The notes under the pieces are model-generated. The model was given only the letters and a program-made list of their open reading frames with translations. It was not told the origin of the DNA and did no database searches. From Saccharina japonica (lineage: Eukaryota > Sar > Phaeophyceae > Laminariales > Laminariaceae), in contig MEHQ01003689.1 of assembly GCA_008828725.1 (NCBI GenBank), positions 132,310 to 196,309 of the forward strand: 64,000 nucleotides of DNA, read 5' to 3'. The position numbers were made by a program, and so were the translations under genes. Of the stretch, positions 33,991 through 46,344 are shown in pieces; positions within the stretch are counted from its first letter, which is position 1; every line of letters begins with the position of its first letter.

Positions 33991-35770
33991 GCCATGCTCG
34001 AGTTTTGGACACGACGACAGACTTCGGTTTTCGTTTTATTGGTTCTACCGAACGAAACCCAATCTACCAGTAGGCAGAATATGTTCGACCACAGAAACGC
34101 CTGGGCAGTGTCCCTGAGACATGATGCAGGTGGTATTGTAAGGCCTACCCTCCTACTGATGAGGGGACGGAGACGCTCTGGTGTAAATGTCGTACACCAG
34201 TGACAGTGGTGGCACCTATTACTGCTACGAGAATATTATTACGGATGTAGTTGTAGCGTGTGTGTCAGCGCATAGCTGATGTGTACGCTGTAGACCCGCT
34301 TGTCGATGCCCGACAAAGCACACGGCCTAAAATGGAGCTAAGCGCGAGCTCACTGTGAGGTGAGCTTGTACGAGAAGCTTCGAAGAGAAGAGAAGAAACG
34401 AAGATGATGAAGGTGACCCTAGTTGATTATGTCCAGCAGACAATAGCTCGTGGAGAGCGTGTTGTTGAAGAGAGCTGAAGAGGAGTGAGAGCATGTGCGT
34501 GTCATGCACGTGAACTCGTATACTCGATCCCAAAACAAAAACAGGATACGACCCCAAGGATACGACCCCAAATAAGAAATCAAGCTGGGCTATTCCCCGA
34601 AATTTCTACCGATCTTTCAGGGTACAGAATAATGACAGTCCCGTTTATATATCAGCCGCGTACGCACGTACGATACTCCTATGATACTGATGCTCATGAC
34701 AGACCTGTATGTACTTGACTTACTGTACTGTCTTACGAGTATAGCTACGCTGTGCTACGATACTGCTGTATGTACCAGAGAGTACTTGGTACGTGTACGA
34801 GTGCATACTGTTGGATAAACCCGGTGCAGAGGTGCTCAGCGCAGTGCGTTGCTCACGCAGAGCGGTGGGTAGACAGTCGAGGTGCCATGAGGTAATTGAA
34901 AAGATAGATGAATGTGTATATTATTATTGCCACCTCTGGAGAGGGTGACGGGAGGAGGAGGGGTAAAACGGAACTGACCAAGAGAGGCGCTTCCTCCCCC
35001 AAGATCGCCTCGTCCCCGAACCATAAAACAGCGACAATCGCTCTCATCCCATACTTGATCATATAACTCTATCGTACCATAGAAGCCATACATATTGACC
35101 ATACTTTACCATTTCATACATTGGTCTTCCTATACGTGCGTATGAGAACATATGTGCATGATGTGCATATTCCGCCATATAATGATAGCGATGTATGTGG
35201 CACACAAGTAACTGTTCGTATACGCGTACCACACAGTAACCACACTTTACCTTAGACGGCGAATTGCCCCAACTACAATACCCCATCATACATAGATGCA
35301 ACGCAGTTTCACAAAACGAACCATGGTGCCATTAATTCCTCACACATACAAGAACATAAGACCTGCTGTTACATACTGGCTGTTATCACATCAACCGTGA
35401 TACAGAACAGATCACTTACTCCTAGATGAGTAATGCCTACTGGTGTAGTACCAGCTACGTTGTAGCATATAACCTTGTGTTATCCAGCAGCGACTCTATG
35501 ATACCGATTACAGCTATAATAGGTGTCATCTCTGACAAATACCGGTTGTTGGACACACGTACATCCCTGGTATATTTAAAAAAATTGGTATGTATCACAG
35601 GGGCGTCCAGAAAAAAGAGAAACGACAAACCACACCCCCAGAGGTCGGAATAGAAAACCGTTGCAACCGTTGTGATCACATGATGAAATAAGAAAATGGA
35701 AAAAAAAAATATCCTTATTTTCATTTTTTTTCACTTGGTTTTAGTAACCCCCCCCCCCTAACGAACCAAT

Positions 35771-36845
35771 AAATATATGATATATTTATAGGTTGGGTTG
35801 GCGTCGGTTGGCAACGACGCTGTAAAACACGCCACTCGCTGCGTGAGCTAGACAACCAGGGTGCCGTTTTTTTTGTTATTTTTTTTGGCGGTCACCAAAG
35901 CTGGCGGTCGAGTAGATCATTTGTGCGGGGTGGAGAACCTTTGTTCCGCACAAGGGGAATGGTCGTATCACGTAGTGTTAATATGGTAAGGCATCCGCGA
36001 GGCAGTTACATAGTAAAACCCATTGCTGTCTCCGGAAGTGGCCACACCAGAAATTAAATTAACTCATTGAAGCTGTCGCCCATATGCAAGTCCGCCTCAG
36101 AGGCGGTTCTTAGCAGGATGCAGCTCACCCTCCATGCGACTCGCCCAATACCTCACGGCGTTTCGCGCTTGGTGCAAGCAATGTCTGCCTGGTTGGTGAA
36201 AACCCAACGCGCTCCGTCCCGGCATTGTAGGGATGCGAGGGTCTATGGTCATATGACTACGGCCGTGCACAACATGAGTACACCCCCCCCCCCTCCCCCC
36301 CCATGTGACTTCCCCCCCCCCTATAAATATTTTATATATGTATAGGTTGGGTTGGCGTCGGTTGGCAACGACGCTGTAAAACACGCCACTCGCTGCGTGA
36401 GCTAGACAACCAGGGTGCCGTTTTTATTTTTTTTTGGCGGTCACCAAAGCTGGCGGTCGAGTAGATCATTTGTGAGGGGTGGAGAACCTTTGCTCCGCAC
36501 AAGGGGAATGGTCGTATCACGTAGTGTTAATATGGTAAGGCATCCGCGAGGCAGTTACATAGTAAAACCCATTGCTGTCTCCGGAAGTGGCCACACCAGA
36601 AATTAAATTAACTCATTGAAGCTGTCGTCCATATGCAAGTCCGCCTCAGAGGCGGTTCTTAGCAGGATGCAGCTCACCCTCCATGCGACTCGCCCAATAC
36701 CTCACGGCGCTTCGCGCTTGGTACAAGCAATGTCTGCCTGGTTGGTGAAAACCCAACGTGCTCCGTCCCGGCATTGTAGGGATGCGAGGGTCTATGGTCA
36801 TATGACTACGGCCGTGCACGACATGAGTACACCGCCCCCCCCCTC
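35771..36845 (+). repeat. 554-bp tandem duplication of family B long form
   Basis: Unit 1 runs from about 35771 and unit 2 from about 36326; GGTTGGGTTGGCGTCGGTTG is at 35791 and 36345. The units are nearly identical over about 500 bp (CTGGCGGTCGAGTAGATCAT, CCGCCTCAGAGGCGGTTC, GTCTATGGTCATATGACTAC). Each ends GAGTACACC followed by long C-runs. It is a very recent duplication. Confidence 0.88.
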
Positions 36846-37086
36846 CCCCCCAAACGAACCTTCCACCACTCCCCCGCCCATCTTCCACGGGCTCCCTGCT
36901 CTGAAAACATTATTCGTCGTTTTCGTTAAGCGTGGCCCAGTTCTTGTTGTGACTGGCGCTACGATACGGGAGTACCCACATTTTCACCCCTCACCTAATG
37001 GCTGAATAAACCTATCACGAACGAGGTACGTGTCGCGTTGAGGAAGCAGGGGACACGCGAGAAATTGAGTACGGGTCAGAGGGTTC

Positions 37087-37225
37087 AAGTGTTAGACCGA
37101 CAAACCGAGCGTACTACAACGACGCTGAGCCTGGCCTCGTGTGTCCTACTGCTGCTGGGCTGATCCGCTGTTGTTGTTGCTCCAGCCGCCACAGGTCCTG
37201 CTGCTGTATGCTGACGTTTTCTTCT
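37087..37225. repeat. dispersed repeat F, copy 2
   Basis: AAGTGTTAGACCGACAAACC, then CGCTGAGCCTGGCCTCGTG, TCCTACTGCTGCTG and CTGCTGTATGCTGACG. A 27-bp direct repeat (GCTGACGTTTTCTTCTCTCC) follows at 37211 and 37238. Confidence 0.6.
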
Positions 37226-37554
37226 CTCCAAAAAGGCTGACGTTTTCTTCTCTCCAAAAAGGGCCAAAAATAACGAACCAAAGCACGTATACGTAGATGT
37301 TCGTTCGGATCGTTCGTAAAAGTTCAGCTCCCAACACAAGTAATTCTCGTCCAGCGTGGACATGCATCGCAGTGATCATAGAACTACTGGGCGACGGGCT
37401 ATGTTGCATCGAAGTCGGCGACCGTAGCAACTCTCACACACCGGAACTACCTTATGTGATGCATGTAAAGTAGCTGTAGAGATCAAGTTCGACTGCGACG
37501 AAAGCAGGAATGGAATTGCTTCCCCCTTAGATAGCGAAGTGAGCAGCACCAGTA

Positions 37555-37760
37555 AGCAAGTAGTAGTAGTAGTAAGTAGAGTCCGTAGGCTAAGTATTAG
37601 ACTAGTAGTAGTCAGTTAGATAAAGTAGTAGATAAGTGCCGTAAAATCAGTAGTAGTAAGTTCGAAGTAGTTAAGTAGTGAAGTAGTTCACGTAGTACTA
37701 GTCAGAATAGTTTAAAGTAGTAGGTAGTAGTAGTTTATAGTAGATTAGTAGTAAGGTCCC
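37555..37760. repeat. degenerate TAG/AGT tract
   Basis: About 200 bp is dominated by AGTAGTAGT words interrupted by GTCAG, TTCG and CCGT. It is low-complexity and non-coding. Confidence 0.7.
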
Positions 37761-38462
37761 AGAAATAGCCTAAAAGGGTGACGATAGTCCACTCCAGCCC
37801 TCCAGCCACCGTAGTAACTCAAATTTGAATTCAAAGCGACCATTACATTTCAGGCCAAAGTGAGAGTGGGTCAGTCACACATATCAGCCTTCGACGAAAT
37901 CCTCGAGCTCACAGCTGTTGTTTTTTTTATTTTTATTTTTATTAATATCAGCACAACAGAATGGTAGATGGTGGATTACGGACCGCTTGCTCCGATAAAC
38001 ACAGCTAGCCACAGCAGTACAGCGCAGATGGGTGTGTCACCCACGCACGGTGTTACCTGCTGCTGGTGCTTATGCAGAGTAGTAACGTTGTTCTCTCTGC
38101 ATGTTCTGTTTCTACCCGTCTGTTGTATACCGATATGTCTGCGCTCTCCTGTGTGTGCTCATGACCAGCTCGTTAAATCAGGGCAAACAGGACATTACGT
38201 ATTATTTACTGGCACCTACGTACAAAAAAAGCCTCACGCAGAGAAACCAGGGAAATCGGCTTATCCACTCCCGCGGGAAAAAAAAGTTTGAGCGCCCGCC
38301 ACGCGAGCTACAGTGCTCGGATCGAGCTCAAACCTCGACCAATGTGTCCGGCCGGGCCTCCCGTGTCGGGGTACTTAGCGTTTTGCCGAAAAGCGCTCGT
38401 GCGAAGAGAAAAGTTGTGAAAAGTGCGAAAATTTCACAAACATAACTATACATATATATATA

Positions 38463-38790
38463 TTTTGTCCATCCCATTTATTATCTTCGCACCTTCCGTC
38501 TTTCTCCCTCCCTAGTCGTAACTCAGATCCGGGGTCACAAAGTAGGCTCCTCTCCCTCCTCCCCCACTACGGTTCTTGCCTTGCATTTTTATCGCGAGAA
38601 GATTTCAGCACTTTCTTCCCTCGTCAACTCTCGTCGAATTTTGCTTACCCACGCTATAATATGCGCTCCCTCTCGACAGACGGTGTCATTTAAGAATAAA
38701 AACCTCCATGGGGAGAATCGAACCCTCGACATCCGGGCCTACAGGCTTCGTGGCTACCAGTTAGACCACCGGGGCGACCGGCTCTATATA
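38463..38790 (-). mobile_element. tRNA-derived SINE, full copy 1
   Basis: On the - strand the element starts with a tRNA-like head: CGCCCCGGTGGTCTAACTGG carries an A box, and GAGGGTTCGATTCTCC a B box, for RNA polymerase III. The body includes TGCAAGGCAAGAACCGTAG, CTACTTTGTGACCCCGGATC and TGAGTTACGACTAGG. It ends AGATAATAAATGGGATGG. Three other copies in the window share the order. The head cannot be folded into a fully paired tRNA, so it is not a functional tRNA gene. Confidence 0.85.
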
Positions 38791-39221
38791 TGTCGGGCTG
38801 ACGAACACGGCAAGTCATCTTGGAATACGAACGACACCAACCAGTAATAGTTTTAAAATTTAGTAAAAAAATAAGATGGAGATATCTTTGTGACCCCTCG
38901 ACGAATCGTGAAACCGACGCAGGGCATATCCATGCGACGGGTGGGCCGAAAGCCTGGCACCCACCCCAAGACACCCGTCCGTATAGTTTCGTAGTCGAAT
39001 ACCAAGTCAAGTCATGAAATTCATAAATTTATGGGAGATAAATCTCGACCATTTTTCAGGGGAGACGAATCTCAAACCCTACAAATGAACATGGTGCCAT
39101 TTGTTTTTTTGCATTTAACTGTATTATTATTGGACTTCAATTCAACATCGTCATCGACTTCGAGATCCATTCCTGTCGAAGGACGAAGGAGTACATAGCC
39201 GAAACCGACTCCCCCAAGCAG

Positions 39222-40382
39222 TCACGCATTGCACCAGCCCAGTCCCGGGATATCCTTAGTCTCGAAACCTTCGAAAAACCCGAAGGCTTCAATGTATCCG
39301 ATAACAGGGATGATCACAAAAAGGCACCCTGCAGGACCATAAGCCGTAGTGTAAACAAGAGTCGACCTAAAAACATCGTCGAAGAAAAACCATCTCGCAA
39401 GACTCTTCATGCGAACAGATGGACAAATTTGACAGAAAGTATTCTTGATATACGCAACACTCGAAAACACAGCCGTAAATGCCAAAAGGCCTCTCTGAAC
39501 GTGCTGCGTGCACCCACAAACACTCGCCCTCAGCATAACAGACGTGTACAAAAATACGGACAACGTCGAATAGAATTCAATAGTCGGTACAACGTATTTG
39601 AGTTGCCACATACTCTCCCACCCGCCGCCGGAGTACATGACCGAGTTTGATCCGTAAAACGCACTCATTTTGGCAGATATGCCAGACGTGTTCATCCACA
39701 ATCCCGTCTTGAAATACAAGAACAAAACCCAAGGATATCCACCAAATGCCATCACGATGTAGGCGAACACGTTTGACCCTGTTACCCTACACTCGTCGGT
39801 TTCTTCGTCGCACTCCATGACACGGGTGTTCCCAGTAAGCAAGGGGACCAACGCCATGATCGTGCTTGCTATGAACGAAATCAACAAGGTCCACGACGAC
39901 TTACGACCGCGAATCAGACACTCTTCTCCAGTGCCAACATAACGACCATGGTCAACGTCGTAGTCCCCGTATCCATTTCCCATCCACGAAGCGCAGTCCT
40001 TTACGCCAATCACCGTTCTCAAGAACGGATTGTCGATGTTGTTCAAGCTCATTGGAACTGGGGTTGGAGTCGATGGAGCTGATGGTGGAGCTGATGTAGC
40101 TGATGGAGCTGTCGCATCTGTCGGAGGAACTGTTGTCGTATCTGTCGGAGAAGCTGTCGTAGGAGATTTCGGTACAATCGAAGAGCCTTTGATGGGCCTG
40201 GGAGGGAGAGGTGGAGGAGGAGCATCTGAAATCTTCGATGAAGGAGCCACCACCGGTGACGCCGTTTGTACGGGCCTGGGAGGAAGAGGAGGTGGAGTCG
40301 TCGATCTTGGGCGAGGAAGAGGATCCTCTTGCCCCACAGGGTGTTCGCCGCCATCATCATGCTCGGCGGGGGGAGTGGACAT
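39222..40382 (-). CDS. single-exon multi-pass membrane protein with proline-rich N-terminus (386 aa)
   Basis: The reading frame is intact and uninterrupted, unlike the short-exon genes around it. ATG has A at -3 (CTACAATGTCC). Residues 1-110 are rich in Pro, Thr, Ser and Ala and hold two PPLPPRP motifs (31-37 and 57-63), typical ligands of SH3 domains. Residues 111-160 are a soluble segment (VKDCASWMGNGYGDYDVDHG). Hydrophobic helices are predicted by eye near 163-183, 204-225, 262-284, 298-316 and 339-366. Loop cysteines C191 and C198 (CDEETDEC) could form a disulfide. I do not recognise the family. Absence of introns may mean a retrocopy or viral or horizontal origin, or just a short gene; this is inference. 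The neighbour at 40662 is a transposon, not a partner gene. Confidence 0.8.
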   Translation of the reverse strand: MSTPPAEHDDGGEHPVGQEDPLPRPRSTTPPPLPPRPVQTASPVVAPSSKISDAPPPPLPPRPIKGSSIVPKSPTTASPTDTTTVPPTDATAPSATSAPPSAPSTPTPVPMSLNNIDNPFLRTVIGVKDCASWMGNGYGDYDVDHGRYVGTGEECLIRGRKSSWTLLISFIASTIMALVPLLTGNTRVMECDEETDECRVTGSNVFAYIVMAFGGYPWVLFLYFKTGLWMNTSGISAKMSAFYGSNSVMYSGGGWESMWQLKYVVPTIEFYSTLSVFLYTSVMLRASVCGCTQHVQRGLLAFTAVFSSVAYIKNTFCQICPSVRMKSLARWFFFDDVFRSTLVYTTAYGPAGCLFVIIPVIGYIEAFGFFEGFETKDIPGLGWCNA

Positions 40383-40661
40383 TGTAGTTGGTGTTGCGGT
40401 ATTGGTTTTGGCGATGAGTTTTTTTTTTTGTGTTGGCTATAAGTTGTTGTGATGAAATAATGGTGATTGATGGTGGCGGGCGGCGGGTTATTTAGATGTA
40501 TGTATTCAAAATAATGGATCGTGGTAAATAATCATTTAATTCGTAGTACGAGTAAGTAAATAAAATTATTATAAATACGTCGTCAGCTGTGAGTTCAACC
40601 GAATACGAGTAGATACTCAACTTTGCGAGCTGCGTAGAAATTTTGTTCTATGTGTTATTTG

Positions 40662-41706
40662 TAGGGTTGTGTATCAGCAAAAATATCACGCGTGATATGT
40701 TGATATAAGTTGGGTTGATATAATATCAAGTATCGCATCAACACAACGCTGATAAGTTGATATATATCAACTTATCATGATATATCAAATCAAGTGAAAT
40801 TTCGTGATAAGTTGATATTTTCAGACACAAAAAGAGGTGTTTGCGTCATGTAACGCCATTTTGGGCGGCCCAGCCAAAAGTAGCGGCTAGGTGGTAGATA
40901 TACGCGCGCACGCCAAGGGTCATCACACGCCACACGTCTCTGCTGCGCCCAAGCGTGTATTCTCAGTAGGCGGACGCGTGGTCACGAAGCACCGGAACCG
41001 CCTGGGTGGGGAGCGGGTAGCAGACATCGTGTTCCTGCACGAAAGCATGAAACATGACATCTGGTAGATAATGATGTAGGGCGCCAAGTGCCAAGTACAA
41101 AGTACCGCTTGCAGGGACCCGGAGGGAATGAATTATCGGATGCAAATGGAAGGATAAGTTACAGGGTTGTATGTACACCGTTGTAAACACCATGGGTTTC
41201 ACGTGTCTACTTATAGTGGGCTGGGTCTGTGTGATACTACTCCTGCCGTGCAGAGTTTGTTAGGCGGCCGCATCCATATGGCGTGCGTCGACAAAATGGC
41301 CAAATAAACTACCTAGAAGAAAGAGGCGTATGGTACAACCACACACGGGTGCGAGTGTGCATTTATTTGCGTAGATATGTTGCTGTCTCTGATACCTGAT
41401 ACAGGCTGCAGCAAAATAAGTTATTTCAGAGGGATTGTTACCAGTTGAACACGTATACTCACTGCTACGGCCGTGCGCATGCCTGCGCGTGTGCGGTGAT
41501 TTGACTCGTCGTGAAGTTTCAACTCATCGGGGCGCTGTTGCGCTGTTTGAAACCTTCCAAAAATATCAACATATCATGATAACCTGATATATCGATGTAT
41601 CATGATATGTTGATATATATCAACATATCATGATAATATCACGCCGATTCCGCCCAAAATATCAAGTATCATATCAACCCCGTTTTTTTGTTGATACACA
41701 ACCCTA
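40662..41706. mobile_element. hAT-like non-autonomous DNA transposon (1,045 bp)
   Basis: The terminal inverted repeats are TAGGGTTGTGTATCAGCAAA and its inverse TTTGTTGATACACAACCCTA. The flanking 8-bp duplication GTTATTTG is perfect (40654-40661 and 41707-41714). Eight-base duplications and TAGGG-type ends are characteristic of the hAT superfamily. Subterminal regions are full of TTGATAT/ATATCAA words, possible transposase binding sites. No transposase is encoded; the longest frame is about 80 codons. It lies 280 bp upstream of the start of the membrane-protein gene. Confidence 0.9.
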
Positions 41707-41989
41707 GTTATTTGGAACTAAATAAGGAAAGTATGGGTGAATCAGAATAATGCCGAAATCACAACACCAACATCATCACTCCGCCCGTTCAATTAGTATC
41801 TGAATGAATCATTTCTCCCATGACGGGCCCATAGTACAGGCCAATCAGCGACCTAGTTTTTTTTTCTTTAGCCATGAAATGAAAATTACACAAAAAAAAG
41901 CCTTTTGAGGGTGTTCCCATAATACAGCCCATAGTACCGGCGGATATTGGCCAATCACGAGCAATACGGGGAGACAGGTGCGGCGGAAC

Positions 41990-44900
41990 CCCTTTATCCC
42001 GTCCGTGTCCGTGCTGTTTGCACCGCACATCGCTACGACAAAACAGCAATGTGCAGTGTGGTCAACTTCAGAGGACATCCCTCGCAGCTGTAGTGTCGTA
42101 GCACGGCCAAAGGGGTGCAGCGACCGTCGAGCTCTTGTAGACCCGGGGCTGCAACAAGATATATGGAAAATGGAAGCTTGCAGCATCACCAAGAAAGCCA
42201 AAGGAGGGCTGGCCAACAAGCTACTACTACTGCCGAGGCATCGTCTCGTCACATCTGAGATGACGATGGTATGGAGATAGCCCTTGGACATCGCAGCATG
42301 AGGGCCTACAGCAGGCGAAACTGTGTCGCAGTGTGGAAGACTGTCCTCGTGGAGCACACCCAGCTTCCCTCCTTGATCGCCACGAAGGAGGAGACACGCC
42401 TTTGCTCCAGGTGCGTACTACTGCTGTGGTGTTTCACAGCAGCAGTAACACGATTATCACTATGTCCGGTAATATAAGTAGCGTTTAATTTTTATATTAA
42501 TACTTATAAGGCCCTTACATTTACGGACAGAGTGGTATCAGCAACTCGTAAATAGCTGGCACCTGGTATGTAAACGACACGGCGGCACGCACTCGTACCG
42601 CTCACCTCTTGGTCTGCTACTATTAACCTTGCGCAGGACACACACCTATTGCCTGCACTGTACAGGCCTGGCGCGTGTTTCTGTACTCGTACCTGGTCCT
42701 ACAGCAGTAGCTGTCTGTTATTGATAGATACATTTCACAGCTGCTGTACAATACCGACTTGTATATATGCCGTGTGCTGCTGCTGCTGTACGAGTACAGT
42801 GTAACCCTACGAGGCACCTCGTATCGTCCACGCGCCCGTGCGTACTGCTGCGGTGCACTCGTACCGGTATTGAACTTACGCAGCAGTCTAGCCATCACGT
42901 ATCATTGTTATTAGATACCGCTCAGGCTATCATCACCCCCGTGCCTAATACTACGTACAGGAGCAGTTTGTTGGTACCGTTTCTTGTTGAGTTTCAGGTA
43001 CTGCCTGTACAGCAGTATTATTACTGTAGTTTAATAAACGAACGGTCGACTGCTGTTTAAAAACATTTTCAGAGTGATGCGGAGGGGTGGTGGTACTGGC
43101 GGTATTACTGCTGGCACTGACGATGTAACACCTCCTGGCCGCTCCCCTCTTTGCAATCACGTCTGTATTTTACTCTATTTGTAGTGCTGACACCAGGGAG
43201 AGTAGCTACACGTGGTGGTGGGTAAAAAGTGTAAACGGCCTGAGCTTGCCGTGAGGGTATGTTGCTGCGGGCGAGGGGGGGGGAGCAAGCACGCACGATG
43301 GGTATTATCACGAATGGAGGAGGCGAGCAAGAGCTTATCGGTGTGGGCGCGAACGCCGGTGTTCTCATCATACAAGCTAGGGAGGCAATACAGATTCAGG
43401 TGAGCAATACTGGCATTACGTACGTCGCCGCTTTTGGATACGTTAAATCATGCTCTGACGTTAAATTAACAGTTAGATTTTACCCCACCTCGCCCTATAT
43501 ATGTCCATGGCATCTGGCGCTGCGCCCCGCCTCTTTGAGCCGTACGGCTACCACTGTCCCTTCTCCTGCAGGATTACAGCAGTAGGGTACAGTAGGTTGC
43601 GCCTTTTGTGCTTCAGCAGTCCCAGCGATATAGGCGAGGTCTCTGCTCCAATGATTGGCGTGTCATTTTTTCATGACTCCTCTTCCCCTCTCTACTGCCG
43701 TCGCAATAAGTGTGCATGCGCCTACTGCTGTAGATGTTCCCATTCGATGCGGTATCCCACTTTGTCGCGGCGCTTACTGCAGTTTGTATATGTTTTGAAT
43801 GACAAAGAACTGTGTTTTCAAAATTCCGTGCAGGAAACGTCGCGGCGGTGGGGGTGGGCCTCCGCCAGAAAACTACGCGGCAGTGAAGTAGGCCCTGCAG
43901 TACGGCGGGCGCCAAGATAATGTAGATATTTAATTGGAGCGGGACTGGTATCGCTTTATTCACACGTGCGGGGGATTAGCTACACCGATGCGCTATGTGA
44001 AGTTCACGTAGCATGTGAGATTCATTCCTTTTTTATTTTGATGGGGGTCGTATCGCCGAGAAACTCTACAGCCGCAACGCGCGATGGATTTTGGCTTGTT
44101 TTCACTTCAAGTGAGCTCTCATTCTTCTGCGCAACGCCTGATACAATCACTACTAATGCGTGTCCCTCATGTTTGTCGCGACCTTTTGCAGGACCATTCC
44201 GCTATTATGTTGTTTGCCGTATACAGTGGGTTCATCTGCAAGAAGACCCAGCGAACGTTGCGGAGGGAGAAAGCCCAAAAGGGTGCGGAGCTATGACCAC
44301 ATTAATTTTGGTTGACTAATTTCAGGTAGGAAGGGTTCTGCGACTGGTGTTCTGTTTTATCAGTATGCGTGCGGTACCAATGTTGTAGGAGGGTATACAT
44401 ACATGTATCTTCTCGGCGTTTAGGTAAAAAGTACCAGTATGGCAGGTCATTATTAACCGCAGTCTTGACGTTACTGTTGAGACCGGGAGGGGAGGGCACA
44501 CGGGGCCATACAGGTATAAGCTCGTCGGGTGCTGAACAAGGTACCGGGGTTTCGGTTGATACGTAATGTCGCTGGCTTACTGGGGGTCTGCTGTTCGGCA
44601 TTGAAGCTCAAACACCCTTTCTGATTTGATATATACCAGGTATAGGTTTTCGTCGATCTTGCCAAATTACGGGTTTGTGCTGTTAGGCAACGCAAAAGTG
44701 TTCGAACTGGATTCCCGCGATCACCTGCTGTGACATCGGGGATAGAAGCGGAATTATCCGTAGTAACCTCCGAAATGGGGGGGGGAAGGTCGAGGAACGA
44801 TTGTTTGTTAAAGTAATCGTTTTTCGCTGTCCCGGGCGTAGGGGGTTTGGTGCATGCCCCTTGAATAGAGCTGTTCCGCTTCAGAGTTTTTGGAGTCCGT

Positions 44901-46330
44901 TGCCACCCTACTAATATTAAACGCGCCGGTCACGCTCCAAGTCCAGTATCGTGTTCATGATACTCATCGGTATATAGGAAGCGGTGTACCCTTTTTTAGT
45001 ATATGGCTGCGTATCACTGCGATAGTGCGACGTCGTCGCGGATTTCGAAGCTAGAGGGAACGACGATGTCCCCATTTTGAGGAACAAGGTCGGTCACCTT
45101 GAGGCGTACAGATAAAACAGCGAGTAAAACCCATTCCGTCTTTAAGTTTTGTGTTTCCGTTTTGGGTGCTTGAACGAGGACCAGTACGGTTCCGTTAGTT
45201 GCCCTACCTGGTACTCCTTGGGGCTAACATCCCACGTCCTACCCACACCCTACCCCCCACGGACGGTGACGCAGGCACCATGGCTTTACCAGCACCAGGG
45301 AAACGCTCAGGCCTGTTCGAGCGAAATATGTGCCCATCAGGACCAACTGCGCGTTCCCGTGGGTAATTGAGGCCCTGCAGGTGCCACGCATGGCAGATGC
45401 TTTGTTTGCTAAATCGACGACGACCGTGAGATTCAGCAAATAGTACGCAGACCGTTAAGGTACTCGAGATCAGGGAGCGCTACAGGGTGGCTGTGTAGTG
45501 GTCAATACCATCGAGGTTTTCGCGCGTTTGCCAAGCATGTCAAATCAACTGGACATTAGATGACAGTGGGTAGATAGAAAAATCACCAAAACTTGATTTG
45601 GTATCGCGAGGAAGGAAGGCGTACTAACTGTTTTGGGTTCTAGACAAGCGTTGCCGCGACTTCAAGCACCCGAAGGAGAAGAAAGTCATTGGGAATTTCG
45701 GTGGGGTTGCGGGTGGCATGCGCCAGAGACGAAATCAATCAGGCGGGCTGGTATTCTGGCCCGTCGAGCAAGCGATGGTGGTGCGTGTTGAGTGCATGCA
45801 CTCTGGAGAGTACTGTTCAGATCAAACCGTACCTGGTATGATGTACGACGCGTGCAGCGTCTGAACCGACTCAACCACTTTCAAGGGTACACACCGTCAT
45901 GACTTCTGAGCGACGCTATTGCTCCGCCCAGAATGCGTATTTCTTGTGTTGAGCATTCTGCCAATCAAGGTTTCCACGTGTCTGGGTTGTTTCGCGAAAC
46001 TTATAGGCATGTTGTTCTTGCCAACTAGATCCGACATTTACGGCCAGTGCGCTTCAGCTATAAGGGAATAACTTAAATAGTGTGTATGTTTCTGGGGGCT
46101 GTAGGAGCAGTAGGCGACGAAGACTGCTTTGGCGCATCGCCGCCAATGAGAATGGACGGGCGCTATTGTCGAGAGGCGAAGCACGAATAATGTCAATACC
46201 ATGGAGACTGCGTTTGTTCGAGAAATCGCCTTTTTTTATTTAGACCAGGCACAAGAGAAGACACGATGGGCACGTCTGTGAATATATACGATGATGCTCT
46301 CCATCATGCACGTTCTTCCACGTACGTGTA
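41990..46330. other. 4.3-kb stretch without a supported gene
   Basis: Frames of up to 170 codons occur (41845-42357 -, 43259-43585 +, 43501-43920 +) but none shows a family motif. Some end at plausible donors (CTCCAG|GTGCGT at 42412, ATTCAG|GTGAGC at 43402), so scattered exons of an unknown gene cannot be excluded. TACAGCAGTA and TACTGCTGTA words are dense between 42680 and 43740. TACCWGGTA occurs at 44634, 45205 and 45830. Confidence 0.4.
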
Positions 46331-46344
46331 CCCGTTTCTATTAG

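Noticed and set aside
36235-36290. 5S rRNA similarity (CTACGGCCATGCA-like words)
   Set aside because: Only about ten bases resemble the 5S start. The rest of the internal promoter and helices are absent in both orientations.
38703-38790. Functional tRNA gene on the - strand
   Set aside because: The A and B boxes are present, but the arms do not pair as a tRNA and the sequence continues into a repeated body; it is a SINE head.
42270-42411. Exon ending CTCCAG|GTGCGT (frame with EETRLCSR)
   Set aside because: It has a plausible donor, but no acceptor, partner exon or family motif could be fixed. It is left as unassigned sequence.
43259-43401. Exon candidate GIITNGGGEQELIGVGANAG ending before GTGAGC
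   Set aside because: It looks coding-like but stands alone. Neighbouring pieces do not continue it in frame and no family is recognised.
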